Shown: piece after piece, positions 15,600 to 28,056 of the stretch | Layout: every line of letters starts with the position of its first letter | Numbering within the stretch: position 1 is the first letter of the stretch | Assembly (NCBI GenBank): GCA_018105865.1 | Contig: CM030853.1 | Location: forward strand, 5,553,075-5,617,074 | DNA: 64,000 nucleotides | Source: Metaphire vulgaris | Lineage: Eukaryota; Annelida; Clitellata; Crassiclitellata; Megascolecidae | Direction: 5' to 3' | The notes under the pieces: generated by a model | Told to the model about the DNA's origin: nothing | Database searches by the model: none | What the model saw: the letters and a program-made list of their open reading frames with translations, nothing else | Made by a program: the position numbers and the translations under genes

Positions 15600-16588
15600 C
15601 GCTACATAATTCCCGACGACAGCTGCAACAACGGAGGAGGAGGCCTCTGAATAACGATGTTTACCCGAGATCGTCCTCGACCGACGCCGCCGCCGCCACA
15701 GCACCGCGGAATTCCATCGATATATATCCGGAGGGTAAACATCGTCGACGACGGGGCGATTGGACCGCGGGTGACTGCGTCGACCCCGTCGTCAGGGGCT
15801 GCGGTCGCGAGGGTGTAAGGAACGTCACCTTCCTGCCCCTTCGGCATCTGGATTCTTTTGTTGCCCCGAATCTGAGGACGGCGAAGGTGGTGGTGGTGGT
15901 GGTGGGTGGTGGGGGTCCGTTCTTTTCTCTTCTCGTGACGCGACGGAATGACAGACAATCGACTGCGATTGAACAGACGCGATCCATTGCTCGACTATAG
16001 GCCCCTGCAGAGCATGCAAGCCGTTACCTCCGAATAAGTTATAGGAGATGATACGATCGAAAGCTTTCGTTCAATGATCGCAAGAATTTCCGATCTGACG
16101 ACGAACAAGGCATAATCCATGTCGACGGCGATGCTAAACAAATTAGACAAAATTTATATAGGATTTAAAAATCATATGGACGCTAAACAGTTGCTAGGCA
16201 TATATACCCGATCGTCAAAATTTCATTCCAGAAACGCGTTGATAACTTGATAACCGGACGTCCTAGACAAAGTCTGACTTCGGATAGGCTACGGAGTCAA
16301 GCATGCTCCATTTACTGTAGAATACAAGTCAGCCACAAATCCAATCCACCTAAAAGACCAAGTCCTTCGAGAGAACGCTCATTGGGAAACGCGAGAAGTT
16401 AGAAAAATCCATGACCATGGCCAAATCTCACACATTTTCGGTATGTCGGGATGCATTCAGTAGAAAAACATAACCGTGGAATGCAATAAAACATAAATTA
16501 CCGAGTCTTCGTATGGTTTAAGGATACTGAATGGTCTGTTATTAATTACTACTCAGTTAGGCCAACACGAATGCTGTACATTTAGGTG
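15600..16588. other. No gene recognised
   Basis: GC-rich to 16000, then mixed sequence. Minus-strand frames of about 110 codons exist, but they lack a domain and run through a GGT repeat (15887-15915). I see no splice-supported coding signal. Confidence 0.45.
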
Positions 16589-17217
16589 CATGGGCGTATT
16601 TAGAAAGGCTTAAAGGGGTAAGCTGAAATTTAAGAAGTTCGAAAAATAACTTTTATTCTATATATGTTCTGCAGTAACATACAGTTAAGTTTATTAAAAT
16701 GCTGCAGTTTCGCTTAATTGCCTCAATTTTTTGCTCCATATTATTGCTTAACAGACGAAAGCTGATTGCAATTTGTAACGACGCAGTAACGAAACATTTA
16801 GGCCTATTAATTATGGAGCACATCATAGGCGGATTTAGAGTTTAATATTTTGGTAGGCTAGCATGGGGGTCTGGGGGTGCCATCCAACACGCGACAGACC
16901 TGGTGTTGATGGAAAAACAGTTTTTTGTTTTGGTGGGATTAATTAGTTGGGTAGGCTTAAGCCTATCGTAGCCAGACAAATAGAACAAAGGGCCTGGATT
17001 TAATAAAATCCGCCTATGGAGCGCATACTTTCTTAAAGTTTCCTTCACTTTACTACAGTTTTTACTAATTGCACAAATTAAGTTATGAAGCAAATAGTCC
17101 CTAAAACAAATTTTAAAATATTTTGCGGAGCAACCGAAAGGAATGACCAAAGACCAAAGACCAAAGACCAAAGGGGTACGCTATGGATCAGGAGCATACC
17201 CCCTAAATACGCCACTG
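16589..17217. mobile_element. Outer hAT-like element containing a nested MITE
   Basis: The ends are CATGGGCGTATTTAG and CTAAATACGCCACTG. The flanks are a perfect 8-bp duplication, TTTAGGTG, at 16581-16588 and 17218-17225. A second complete element occupies 16824-17018 inside it. Confidence 0.85.
16824..17018. mobile_element. Nested MITE, CATAGGCGGATTT type
   Basis: 195-bp element with ends CATAGGCGGATTTA and AAATCCGCCTATG. The flanks GAGCACAT and GAGCGCAT match at 7 of 8 positions. It inserted after the outer element was already in place. Confidence 0.82.
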
Positions 17218-17519
17218 TTTAGGTGAAGGCAAGAATCGCGTGCAAAGCAACCAACGGAAAACGTTAAGTGTCTAAGTAGAAGTACTCTTAGGTGCTGCGA
17301 AGTATTTGGCAGAGAAAATCACGAAATGTGACGAAGGCACGTATTTCCATCGCATTACAAATCCGTGGTTTACCACCTCCCCCACGCCCCCCCGCCCCGA
17401 CCGCCCCGACCCCCCCATACACCAAGGTAGGTCTCGTCCCCTTAACTGGCCTTCAGTTATAACTGCCACTCTTTCATCGCCTCTTATAAGTACGCGTTGC
17501 ATGCGAATGATGGCGAAGA

Positions 17520-17522
17520 GCT

Positions 17523-17564
<42 letters not shown>

Positions 17565-17578
17565 GCAGCAACAGCAGT
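17520..17578. repeat. (CAG)n microsatellite
   Basis: About 18 CAG triplets with a few CAA interruptions. Confidence 0.9.
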
Positions 17579-17689
17579 CGCTAATGGCTTACCGCTAATC
17601 TACCCTCGATAGCCCCGCGAGTGGTGCGCAGTCACGCACAAGTCGTCCCTTCACTATTCCGTCGTTCACCCACTGCAACAACAACAGCA

Positions 17690-17995
17690 CCACCACCACC
17701 ACCACCACCCCACACCACCCCACCCCTCCACATCCCACCCAACAGCAAGGACGCAGCCCCGTTCCCACGGCAGAATCTTTCCTCGTTGTTCTTCGTTCCC
17801 GAACTTCCCGAAGAACGTGTTGAAGACGAGAAATTTGACTGGATCGACAAGCTAACCCCCTCCTCCTTCTCCTCCTCCTTCTCTTCCTCCTCCTCCTCCT
17901 CCTCTCTCGTCAACGCCTCCGCATCTTCTTCGTCTTCTCTTCTTCGTCGTCGTCGTCATCATCATCGTCTTTCGTCGTCGTCGTAGTCAGCGACT
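17690..17995. repeat. CCA, TCC and TCG triplet-repeat cluster
   Basis: CCA array (17690-17735), TCC array (17862-17905) and TCG/ATC runs (17945-17990) around a short unique segment. The 121-codon plus-strand frame here is mostly Ser and Pro and is not called. Confidence 0.75.
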
Positions 17996-18445
17996 CAGCG
18001 GTCGTTGTTCGTCGACAGTTATTCGACTAGCTCCAGATTGTCCCCTTGACGAGCAATCGGATTAGGAGACGGAGGGCCCTCTCTGAGGAGAAGGATGGGA
18101 GATGGATGGGTGGGTGGGGCCGGCCGAAGAACACCGACGCATGCGCGAACAATGGTCGATCACCTATCGGCCGCTCCATTCAGAGCCTCCGTCCGAGTGG
18201 TTGGAGTCGTCGTTAATTAACACCCGAGCCATTCGACGCATAGGGTAGGGTCTTTTCGCGACCACGCGGACCCCGTTTCGGTGAATTTATTACACCGGTT
18301 CAAAGCGTTCAAACCCGTTTACTGCCTACAGTCGCTTCGGGACCACAAAGACGACGCAAGGACAATAATAATCGCTCTCTCAGATTTAGAAGATAGAATT
18401 AGCAGGATCTGTTGCATTAGATATGCGGGTCTTCCTCGTTATTTC

Positions 18446-18638
18446 CATGGACGTCCGGATGGCCTGTTTTGTTTTGCACCTCTGGAAAAATTATTGTGAA
18501 GTTATGAAAAATGTAAAATTCCTTGTTTCTTTCGTCGCATAAACCTGTTTTGTTTTGCGCCCCCAGGAATTTTTTTCATTTCTTTCGTCGCAAGACCCTG
18601 CTTTGCGCCCCCTGGAAAAATTTCTGCGTACGCCCACG
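18446..18638. mobile_element. hAT-like MITE, CATGGGCGTCCG family
   Basis: Second copy of the 3785-3973 element. It starts CATGGACGTCCGG, ends TACGCCCACG and shares TTCTTTCGTCGCA interior motifs. The flanks GTTATTTC and ATTATTTT match at 6 of 8. Confidence 0.75.
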
Positions 18639-18985
18639 ATTATTTTCCTGTCATACCGTTGGCGTTGAGTTATTTCTGTTCGCGGTAATAAAAGTTTAAA
18701 ATTAAAAGAGACTGTCAACCCTCTTCTGGTAGAGGAAGACACTTAGAGAAGACGAAGAAGAAATTAAATTTGATCCATTCGATAACACAGAGTGCGAAAA
18801 GTGAGGCATGCACTCTGTAATCTACACTATAGGATGATCACGTTTGGCTAAGATGAGAAGCACCAGAAGAGCGACGTTTGAGATTATAAATTTAAACCAG
18901 TGGTAAGCTTGTCCAGATATTCTGAACCAGAGGGAGAGTCGCTCCAGCAAAATTCTGCGATCTATTCTGTTGTACTGAATTCGGC

Positions 18986-19110
<125 letters not shown>

Positions 19111-19320
19111 ATAATGCACTCGTGTGGCACCATTTCTAATACCCAAGGGTATCAATCGATGGTACTTTAAATCTATCCTCAATAGACCAGGTCATTCCAG
19201 AGATCAGTCAGAGGGAAACAGCAAGACAGACTATGGAGGAAATGCTCATTGGAAGAGATTGTTTTAAGCCTAGATCTGAAAATACTCAGTTTATTGGAAG
19301 ACCTGACAACCAGAGGGAGG

Positions 19321-19388
<68 letters not shown>

Positions 19389-20095
19389 CAGAGAGTTCCA
19401 GATTATGTCCCAGAAAAAGAAAAGGCTCTCTTACCAATTTCAGTGTTGGTTCTAGGTACTTTTAACAATGAATCAGCAAATCTTGTTGAATGATAATGTT
19501 TCGGATGGTTTAACATAGATTTTAAATATTGAGGTCGGCCAGACTGCAGTATTTTAAAAACAAAGGACACCTTTCTTAAATACAACTCTCTGTTCTATAC
19601 CGGCAGCCAGTGTAACTTCTGAAGGACAGTTTTAATACGATAATGCTTACGAGTCTTTGCAATATAGCCCGGGCAATAGAATTCTAATCCCTTGAAGATT
19701 TTGCATATTACAGTACACTGTATAGATTTGGCCAAATCATTGTATAGGGAACTACAATAGTCAAGTCTACTGCTGACAAGGACCCTGGCAAGAGGAATCA
19801 GAGTCGGTTTGGGTACAAGATCAATAATTCATCGAACGTCTCTGATTTGCAAATGAGCAGCTCTGCTGAACTTATTTAAATGATAATTAAAATACAGTTT
19901 TTAATCGAATATAGGCCTAACACCTAGGTTGGGGACAGACTGGCTTTGATTAATGCTGATTTTTTCAAATTTAAAGGAATTTAAGTCTTCAAATTTACTT
20001 AAACTAAATGATGCACCAAGAAGCAAACACTCAGTTTTTGAAGGGTTCAATGCAAGCTCGCAAGATTGAACGTTTAAAAACGGACAAATTTTCTA
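19111..20095 (-). mobile_element. Decayed CR1/L2-like LINE, C-terminal reverse-transcriptase region
   Basis: Minus-strand translation in broken frames gives the order seen at the end of CR1/L2-type reverse transcriptases. First comes SRAAHLQIRDVR, then LVSSRLDYCSSLYNDLAKS, then VLQKLHWLPV, then ADSLLKVPRT with GKRAFSFSG. Stop codons and a (GA)n insertion at 19318-19388 show that it is dead. The 3' end matches the copies at 46735-46865 and 59795-60000, and all three are followed or preceded by ATT/AAT arrays. Confidence 0.8.
19318..19388. repeat. (GA)n inside LINE remnant
   Basis: About 30 GA dinucleotides interrupting the LINE coding remnant. Confidence 0.9.
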
Positions 20096-20111
20096 ATGAC
20101 ACCGAAGAGCC

Positions 20112-20300
<189 letters not shown>

Positions 20301-20420
20301 AGAGACAGACAGACACAGAATATGAGTGCGTTGTCGCCTGATCAATCCATATTTGACTATTGTTTCTAATAAGCGTTAAACGCAGCAAAGAAGCTTACAG
20401 TAAATGTCTACAACCACTAA

Positions 20421-20422
<2 letters not shown>

Positions 20423-20507
<85 letters not shown>

Positions 20508-20510
20508 ACT
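20423..20510. repeat. (CT)n then (AT)n microsatellite
   Basis: CT run joined directly to an AT run. Confidence 0.9.
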
Positions 20511-21019
20511 GTATATATATACGCATATATACATATGTGCGTGTGTGCAAAAGAGATGAATTTCCTTGATTTTCATGAGAAAATAAAAACAACACTATAA
20601 GCCCAAACAGCACCAGCACCCAGCAGCAGCAGCAGCAGCAACAACAACAACAGTAGCAAACCTAGGCAGAAGAAAGAATAGACTAGAACAACATGCAATT
20701 AAGTGAATTAACCGTATTAGCGTATCTGTAGTTTTACAGAGATGTAACAAGTACAGGTTAACGGCCTCGGCATACGACCATAGCCTAATTCACCCTGCAC
20801 TTCTTGATGACATCGTGAACCTGTCACCCGTTGACGTCTTCGCCTCGACGCAGACGACCGTATCGAATGATCGTCCGCGCAGTGGTCGAAGGGGCGGGGG
20901 GAGGAGGGGGCGAGAGAGGGAACTGAGCACCATTACTACGGACGAGAACTCGGCAACTATCCGATGTCGTGGGAAAGGTTCGATTCTTTCGCCAGAGGTT
21001 CCGTAAAACGGGACTGGAA

Positions 21020-21031
21020 AGGAAGCCGCCG

Positions 21032-21085
<54 letters not shown>

Positions 21086-21330
21086 CTATAGTCGTTAGTT
21101 CCATAGCCGGTCGCTTGGCGGCGGCGCCAGTCTATGCACTGAGCTTCGGGCAGAACTTCACGAAAACATGTCACAACTCATCGACACTTTCATAGAACGC
21201 GTCACAAAGCGCACCCTGGCGACTGATCGATGCGGGTCAGTCTATATTATCGTCTGACTCAGAAGCCGAGCGAACTGGGTTTCTCTTCTTCTTCTTCCTC
21301 CTCCTCCTCCTCCTCCTCCTCCTCGACCGA
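21020..21330. repeat. CCG/CGT and TCC triplet arrays
   Basis: CCG then CGT array at 21020-21088 and a TCC array at 21290-21325, separated by CpG-rich unique sequence. Confidence 0.8.
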
Positions 21331-21692
21331 TCGATCGATGCTGACGCTCTAGTCTACCTATTCATCGGCTCCGCTTCGCTGCTGCTGCTGCTGCTGCTGA
21401 GATGAAATATATTTGTCGCCATTGTCCGATGCGGGGCCGAACAATCGTCGCCGTCTACGGTTAATGTCGTCGTTCGTCGGACAATGTTTGCGGACAAAAG
21501 ATTTCCGACTTGTTCTGAGGCCGACTGCGCTACATAAAAAAACGCAAATGCGAACGAACGAACGAACGAACGAGAGGAGAACAGGACGCGAGGGAGAGAC
21601 GCCGAAAAAACAGGCGAGGGAAGAATCATACAGCGAGTCCTGGACAGAGGAGGGGAGGGAAGGAGACGACGGAATCGATATTGTAACAACTA

Positions 21693-21886
21693 CAGTAGAA
21701 CCTCGTTATATATATAACGTACTTAGCGGGTCTGTAAAATTTAGCACGTAATATTCGAGGTACGTACGCGTTATATTCAGTACTATCCAATACGGTATAG
21801 CGCATCACACGGGACCGTACATTGCGGGACGTTATAAGTATACAGGTATACGCTATAACCGAGTCCGTTATAACGAAGTTCTACTG
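21693..21886. mobile_element. Pogo/Tigger-like MITE with TA duplication
   Basis: 194-bp element with TIRs CAGTAGAACCTCGTTATA and TATAACGAAGTTCTACTG, flanked on both sides by TA (21691-21692, 21887-21888). This is the Tc1/mariner-type signature of the pogo group. There is a degenerate relative at 6050-6245. Confidence 0.85.
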
Positions 21887-21947
21887 TATCTTATTTCATG
21901 ATAATGACACAAGTAATGGACGATCGGCGCGGGAAGAAAGAGAAAGA

Positions 21948-22033
21948 GGAGGAGGAGGAGGAGGAGGAGGAGAAGGAGGGAGAGAAGAGGAGAGAGAGAG
22001 AGAGAGAGAGGAGGAGGAGGAGGAGGAGGAGGT
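21948..22033. repeat. (GGA)/(GA) repeat
   Basis: GGA triplets flanking a short GA run. Confidence 0.85.
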
Positions 22034-22547
22034 AAACAACAGTTTCACAAGACAAGGACTTCCCTTTCCTTTTTCAAGTTAAGTTATATCGTAACGTCAA
22101 ATTACTATTTTGCTTGTAACAAGAAATGAAGAACGTTGAATCAACAACTATGCAAATTTCATTGCAGAAATGAGTGAAATGCCACTGACGTGAATACAAA
22201 GATGTTGGCCTGACTCAATAAAAAACCTCGACGAGTTTTTACCTATTTGGAGCTCTTACCTGGAGTCCGGCAGCGTTGATAATCACAGGTGTGGCACCTC
22301 CACGTGGTCGACACCTTGATGTCGTTGGCTGGTGAACGCAGGAAGACCTTAAGGTTCACATATCGACCTAATTAAATCCGGCGGCACATAAATCATTGGT
22401 CCACAAAAACTATGCGCATTGAAACAAACACGAGATACATCGACAGGGTTTGCGACTACGAAACAAGTGCATAGTTGCTGATATCGTAAAAAGAAATAGG
22501 CTAAGTAGGAAGTCGATAGATATGTAAACGGTAAGTGAACCAGTCAA

Positions 22548-22716
22548 CAGGGGCGTAGACAGGAATTTGATTTGGGGCGTGGGGGTATTATGTGATTAGG
22601 GAAGGGGTATAAATCTTTAAAAACTTTTAAAATCTTTAAAAACACATTAACATTTTTAAGGTAGTCTGATTTTGGGGGTATATATACCGATATAGCCCCC
22701 CGTCGCTACGCTCCTG
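22548..22716. mobile_element. hAT-like MITE, CAGGGGCGTAGAC type
   Basis: 169-bp element with ends CAGGGGCGTAGAC and CGCTACGCTCCTG. The flanks are a perfect 8-bp duplication, CCAGTCAA, at 22540-22547 and 22717-22724. A related inverted copy ends near 37626. Confidence 0.88.
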
Positions 22717-23029
22717 CCAGTCAAGAGAAAGTGCATCGTTGTCAAAGAGTAATAGCGTTAAAAGCGTAGATTGCAGAATGTCTGCAACTCGGCTGGGAGT
22801 GTCTTTGCCCCCCGATTACTGAAATAAGAAATTTACAGTATTTTCAAAAAAATTCAAATCTCTATTAAAACCACATATATGTGGTCATGTGAGAGAATAT
22901 GAGACGGCCGACCTGTTCTGAATTACAGCAGGAACAATTAGAGCTCGTCAATATTATTATCACAAAACAAACAGATTTCTAAGAGGAGCTGCCAAAAATC
23001 AGCAGAGAAAGAAATACACTGATGGACAA

Positions 23030-23322
<293 letters not shown>

Positions 23323-23743
23323 ACCGAGTGATTAAGAGAAGGGAAGGCAGATTTTTTCTACGTGTTTCCAGCTGATTGTGTTGACGTGGAACGACGCAGC
23401 GTGAGACCAATTTCAAAGCCGGAGTCTTTGTGCGCCCAACGGTGTCTGTCTGGCACCGAGTGAAAGAATCGGTCGCCGCCTCCAGCGTCAATTCGTTAAA
23501 CTTACGCCGTTTTGCGCAGCTAATGATGCTACGGAACGGAGGACGCCACAAGCAACCGCATCCTGGTTCCGCCTCTGATTCCAACGACCGATCGCAAGGT
23601 TAATTAAGCTCGCAGGCAGAGTAGTAACTGTGCGTTATAACGCAGCACGGAATGATGCTGCTGCTGGGGACGCCAATATTATGCTGTGTTCATCTTCCTA
23701 AGAAGAAGGAAAGAAGGAGGAGGAAAAGAAGAAGTAGCAGTAG

Positions 23744-23777
23744 TATTATTAGCCTAGTAGCAAATGTATTATTAGCC

Positions 23778-23842
<65 letters not shown>

Positions 23843-23909
23843 TAGCCTAATAGTAGCAGTAGTAGTACTCGTAGTAGTAGTAGTGTTGTATTTATAGTAA
23901 TAGTAATCA

Positions 23910-23947
<38 letters not shown>

Positions 23948-23962
23948 TAGTATTTATAGTAA

Positions 23963-24011
<49 letters not shown>

Positions 24012-24013
24012 TA

Positions 24014-24102
<89 letters not shown>

Positions 24103-24170
24103 TAGTATAGGAGGAGGAAGAGGAAGAGGAGGATGGGAGAAGAAGAAGAGGAGGAGGAGGAGGGGAGGAG
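23744..24170. repeat. Large interrupted (GTA)n array with GGA tail
   Basis: Over 100 GTA triplets in blocks separated by ATAGTAATAG and TAGCC interruptions, then GGA/AGA triplets to about 24170. Confidence 0.95.
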
Positions 24171-24571
24171 GAGGAAAGCGAACGCAACAGTCGAGCTACA
24201 TGAGTGCGATCTAACGGCCACTGGATGAACTAAAGGTCTTAAAATTCTCAGATTTCAATAAGACACTCTGCTCGATAATCAGTTGCCTTGCAAGACGTAA
24301 TTCAATCAATAAGTTCCAGTGGCTTATCTATAACTTAGATTTCAGTGACTTATCTAGCACTTGTACAGTATCTTGTATCCCTGAAACCGTAGAATTGGCC
24401 ATTTTCTTGTGTAACATCACTAGAGCTAGGCTATATTGTTGATTGTCTCTTAACAGATTCTGCCTAAAACCTGTTTTAACTCTAACTAGAATTAACCCGC
24501 CGTTCAAATCTAAGGACGGCGCATTGACACTGCCTAAGTACTGGTTTGAACCAATTTCTTACACTTCCATC

Positions 24572-24756
24572 CAGTGGCGGCTCCACCGGGGGGGCAGGGG
24601 GTCCCGTGCCCCCTTTTGAATGCCTGGCCTCCCCAGTGGCCCCCTGTTGGGACCCTATACTTAATGCTACATACATACCAACAAATGGTTGGCCCTCCAT
24701 AATTAGAAGTTGCCACCCCAACAGTCCCCACTTGCCAAATCCTGGAGCCGCCACTG
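24572..24756 (-). mobile_element. hAT-like MITE, CAGTGGCGGCTCCA family, copy A
   Basis: 185-bp element with 14-bp TIRs CAGTGGCGGCTCCA and TGGAGCCGCCACTG, inverted relative to the copies at 26552 and 28082. Interior motifs GGCAAGTGGGG and GGGTCCCAACAG are shared. No target-site duplication is recognisable. Confidence 0.85.
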
Positions 24757-25084
24757 ATGGTAGGCACTACTTCATGCTTCAGTGGTGCATTGATCAGATC
24801 AACGCATGCTGCTCGATTTGTCGCCGCAGTGATTCAACGTTGTTCGCTAGGTGGCAGTAGCGGCTTTAACGCCCGTTCACAGAAGAAGTCCTGTTTCTGG
24901 TCGCATACTGACACCTAGCGAGTATTATTGCCAAAATATAAGCAAATGAATATTTCATTAATAGGTAAGTAAGTGGATCAACCAATATCGTCTTACGATC
25001 ACCGTCTGTCCTGCCCAGAGCATTGCCTGCCCTTGGGAACTTCTTCGTAGTATTCTGTCCTTAGGCAGGTTTTGTAGTTCAATT

Positions 25085-25270
25085 ATTTCACCATTCATTC
25101 CTGTTCATAGCTTTCTCCTTTGAGTCTTTATAGTCCTTTTCCATCATCCAGTCAAGTAGCATCTCTCGTGGTCTTCCTTTGGTCTTTTCCCCCTCTAGTA
25201 GTCCTTCTATTATTTCCCTTAGGAATGAGTCTCCTCTCATTATTTGTCCCATCCAGGTCTTTTGGGACCT
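25085..25270 (-). mobile_element. LINE C-terminal fragment
   Basis: The minus strand reads GQIMRGDSFLREIIEGLLEG, then EKTKGRPREMLLDWMMEKDY. This is the typical C-terminal tail after a non-LTR retrotransposon reverse transcriptase. It is a short, isolated 5'-truncated remnant. Confidence 0.75.
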
Positions 25271-25487
25271 GGGAACAAATATTGTATATTAGGCCTAATT
25301 ATTGTCTTGCATTAGCATTTGTCACGCAGGGGGCTGCGGGGTCCATTAACTTTTCCGGCGTCCTGATGGGGAAATTCGTCTCTTCGTTTCCACCCTCCCT
25401 TCAGCCTTTACTACCGTGCCATTAATTAAGCCGCTAGAAATTATACGGGTGACGTCGATAAGTTTCTAAATTTAACACTTTTGTGAA

Positions 25488-25686
25488 CACAGTGTTTATT
25501 CTAGCCACCTTGACATTGAGGGGAGGTGGGGAGTTTGAAATGTTGGAGGGACAAGATTTGTCTCTCTACGCTGGGGTACATTAATTTCCATCCCCAAACC
25601 AACATATACACCAACATATACAATTTTGGGGGAATTTCAAAACTTGGAGGGGGAATTCCCCCAAAACAGGCCTAGAATAAACACTG
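25488..25686. mobile_element. hAT-like MITE, CAGTGTTTA family
   Basis: Terminal repeats CAGTGTTTATTCTAG and CTAGAATAAACACTG. The 8-bp flanks TTTGTGAA (25480-25487 and 25687-25694) match perfectly if two extra bases, CA, precede the left TIR. Confidence 0.82.
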
Positions 25687-26146
25687 TTTGTGAAGTAATG
25701 AAATAGCGAAATCGACAAATCGCATTGGATTCAAATAGATCCAGAAGTAGGCCTACATCGACACAGATTTCCGGTGGGAGGGGGTTCCAAGGATAAAATA
25801 CCCAAATTTTAGACTTCCACATTGTCCGGATGACTTAATATTCTTGAGCGAAATAAGTGATAATTGTGTTGTCAGATCAGTCGTTATCACATGGCAGGCA
25901 GGTAGCTGTCGACTCATTTCAAGAAAAGTAGACGAACTTCCGTTGGTCCTTTGGGGCTCCCTAAACCCTCCCATGAGTCGCGACGCAAAAGTGAGTCGCA
26001 GGGCTCAGTCTAGTGCGTCGCGGGGTAGCGCGAAATTAGATTCAAAAGTGTCATTTTCTCAACAATAGGCCTACCACAATGTCACACGCCTTGAAAGTAG
26101 CAGGTGGGCTTAGATTTTTAGAAATTTATATACCTGCAGGAGCGGT

Positions 26147-27159
26147 CAGCGGTTCCACGTTGGGGATGACTGGAGATGCACCCCCACCGGCCCACCAAAA
26201 TGCGTCTTCAATGGAAGATGGTCGTCTAACGGATTAACCTTGATGTATATCCACAAAGATAGGGACATATCCATAGACATTAGACAATGTCATCGACAAA
26301 TTCGCTTCCTTCATTAGAAAACTCGATTTTGCACTATGACTTGGTACGGGTAAGGTAAAGGTCTCGAGTCCGAGCGTTGGGTTCCGGCGCTTATCTCCGG
26401 CCTGGGCTGCTGGCAATCAGCGACGTAGGTGGTATAATCCATTAATCTGGGGCAGGTTGCCAGGGCCATATTAAGGCGGGGGCTGTAGCCCCCGGCCCAT
26501 CATGAAAAATAGGCCCACCGATTTTCGAGATAAACTTTTTTGCTTGTCAGCCAGTGGCGGCTCCAGGATTTGGCAAGTGGGGGGCCGTTGGGGTGGCGAC
26601 TTCTAATCATGGGGGCCAACCATTTGTTGTTAGGTATGTAGCATTAAGTATAGGGTCCCAACAGGTGGGCCACTGGGGGGCCAGGCACTCAATAGGGGGC
26701 ACGGGTCCCCCTGTCCCTGGTGGAGCCGCCACTGTTGTCAGCACGATTTGGAAGGAAGATAACCTTTTTTGCTTATCAGAGATTTTCAGTATAGGCGACG
26801 GCCTTTTTTCTCAGCCTCCGGCCCACTCGGACCTTAATCCGGCCCTGCAGGTTGCCATTTATTTCCTCAGATCCACGTTTTACCTCGCAGATTAACGCTG
26901 CTCCTCATATTAAAACCGCCCTCTAGCGAGTAAGGCTGAGTCAACCTTAGGGCTTCTGCGGGAATTGAACCCGCGACCTTCTGCTCCATCGCTTTCATAC
27001 ATTGTCAATTCTGAACATTATATTTTATAAATCAAATCTACTCTACAGATTTCTTTTAAACCGTTTACATATAATTCCTTTGCAAATGACTGAATCTTCC
27101 TAGAAATTCATTGCGTCCCCCTTCTTTGCATCCCCACCGAGTTTTTGGAACCGCCACTA
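26147..27159. mobile_element. Insertion inside copy 1, CAGCGGTTCCACG ends
   Basis: Left end CAGCGGTTCCACG and right end TTGGAACCGCCACT resemble the 7958 and 28583 elements. Comparison with the uninterrupted copy (TGCCTGCAATCCTCC near 32759) places the insertion between ACCTGCAG and GCCTTCAATCC. It contains a complete smaller MITE (26552-26734) and, near 26960-26990, a tRNA-like GGAATTGAACCCGCGACC segment. Confidence 0.55.
26552..26734 (+). mobile_element. hAT-like MITE, CAGTGGCGGCTCCA family, copy B
   Basis: 183-bp element with perfect 14-bp TIRs CAGTGGCGGCTCCA / TGGAGCCGCCACTG. The flanks are a perfect 8-bp duplication, TTGTCAGC, at 26544-26551 and 26735-26742. Confidence 0.93.
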
Positions 27160-28056
27160 CATGCCTTCAATCCTCCAATTTTAGCTGACGATAAGTTTGC
27201 AGGGTCGCGGCATGTTAGCCTACAAAGCCGCTGAAGTGTTCGCAAAAAGTATAGAAACCCTGGCCTATAGGCTAGTACTCTTTAAAATTAACCTTATTTC
27301 GCAATAACGCAAGGAAAGCGTATTCCGACCATTTTGCTCTGAAACTCCTCTAACAATATGCAATCTCTCCCCGGTTGTTCGTTAAACCTAGCGGTTAAGC
27401 GATTTTGCCATACTCATAGGATTTTTAAGCCGCGTAACAAAGGCATGTTCCTGGAAAATTTTTGAAAAGACAATTTTTCTTAAATTTCAATATCTATTTC
27501 TCTCATTTGGTCTTATTTGGCAAACATATAAATAATTCTGCATTACATATCTGCCATATTTTCATTTGAATTGAATCAAAGCTTTTGCGTTGCCTTTTAT
27601 TCCAAACTAAGACGATTCCTTTCAACTAACGTTCGCCAGATGGCGTGATGCATTTTAAAAAAATATTACACATGCTATGATTAGGGTCACGGCACGTTAG
27701 GCTACAAAACCGCTGAAGTGGGCCACGGTTCCGAAATGTCAGGGAAACCCTGATTTAAAATATTAGTCTCTAGCTCAGCCATTAGCACCCGACTATTGAA
27801 ACTCCTGACTTTCTGAGAGCATTCTAACGTCAAATTATTGTGGTGAAATGTAACTAACTTAGAGTGGTCAGATCTGAACTTCTTAACTAAGCTGCGAGTA
27901 GACCTATACAACGACACGGTTGAGAGATATTTTGTAGACTCTAATCCTGCTGATTCCATGAATTCAACATTTTAACTTCGCTCTAAACTCATCTTAGACT
28001 TCCCATCTCGTAAAATTTTCTCTCGGAAGCAATCGGCGAAGAATTGGAGGGGAGGC

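Larger units (their letters stand above)
25975..27752. mobile_element. Non-autonomous hAT-like element (copy 1), interrupted
   Basis: Homologous at both ends to the simpler copy at 32585-33494: GTGAGTCGCAGG and GGTAGCGCGAAATTA on the left; TTTCGCAATAACGCAAGGAAA, CCATACTCATAGGATTTT and CCGCTGAAGTGGGCC on the right. It has been split by a separate insertion at about 26147-27159. The left terminus is poorly preserved. Confidence 0.7.

Noticed and set aside
26955..26995. Possible tRNA gene (GGAATTGAACCCGCGACC)
   Set aside because: Only a T-arm-like segment is visible, inside a transposable element; no acceptor or anticodon stems could be assembled. Most likely a SINE remnant.
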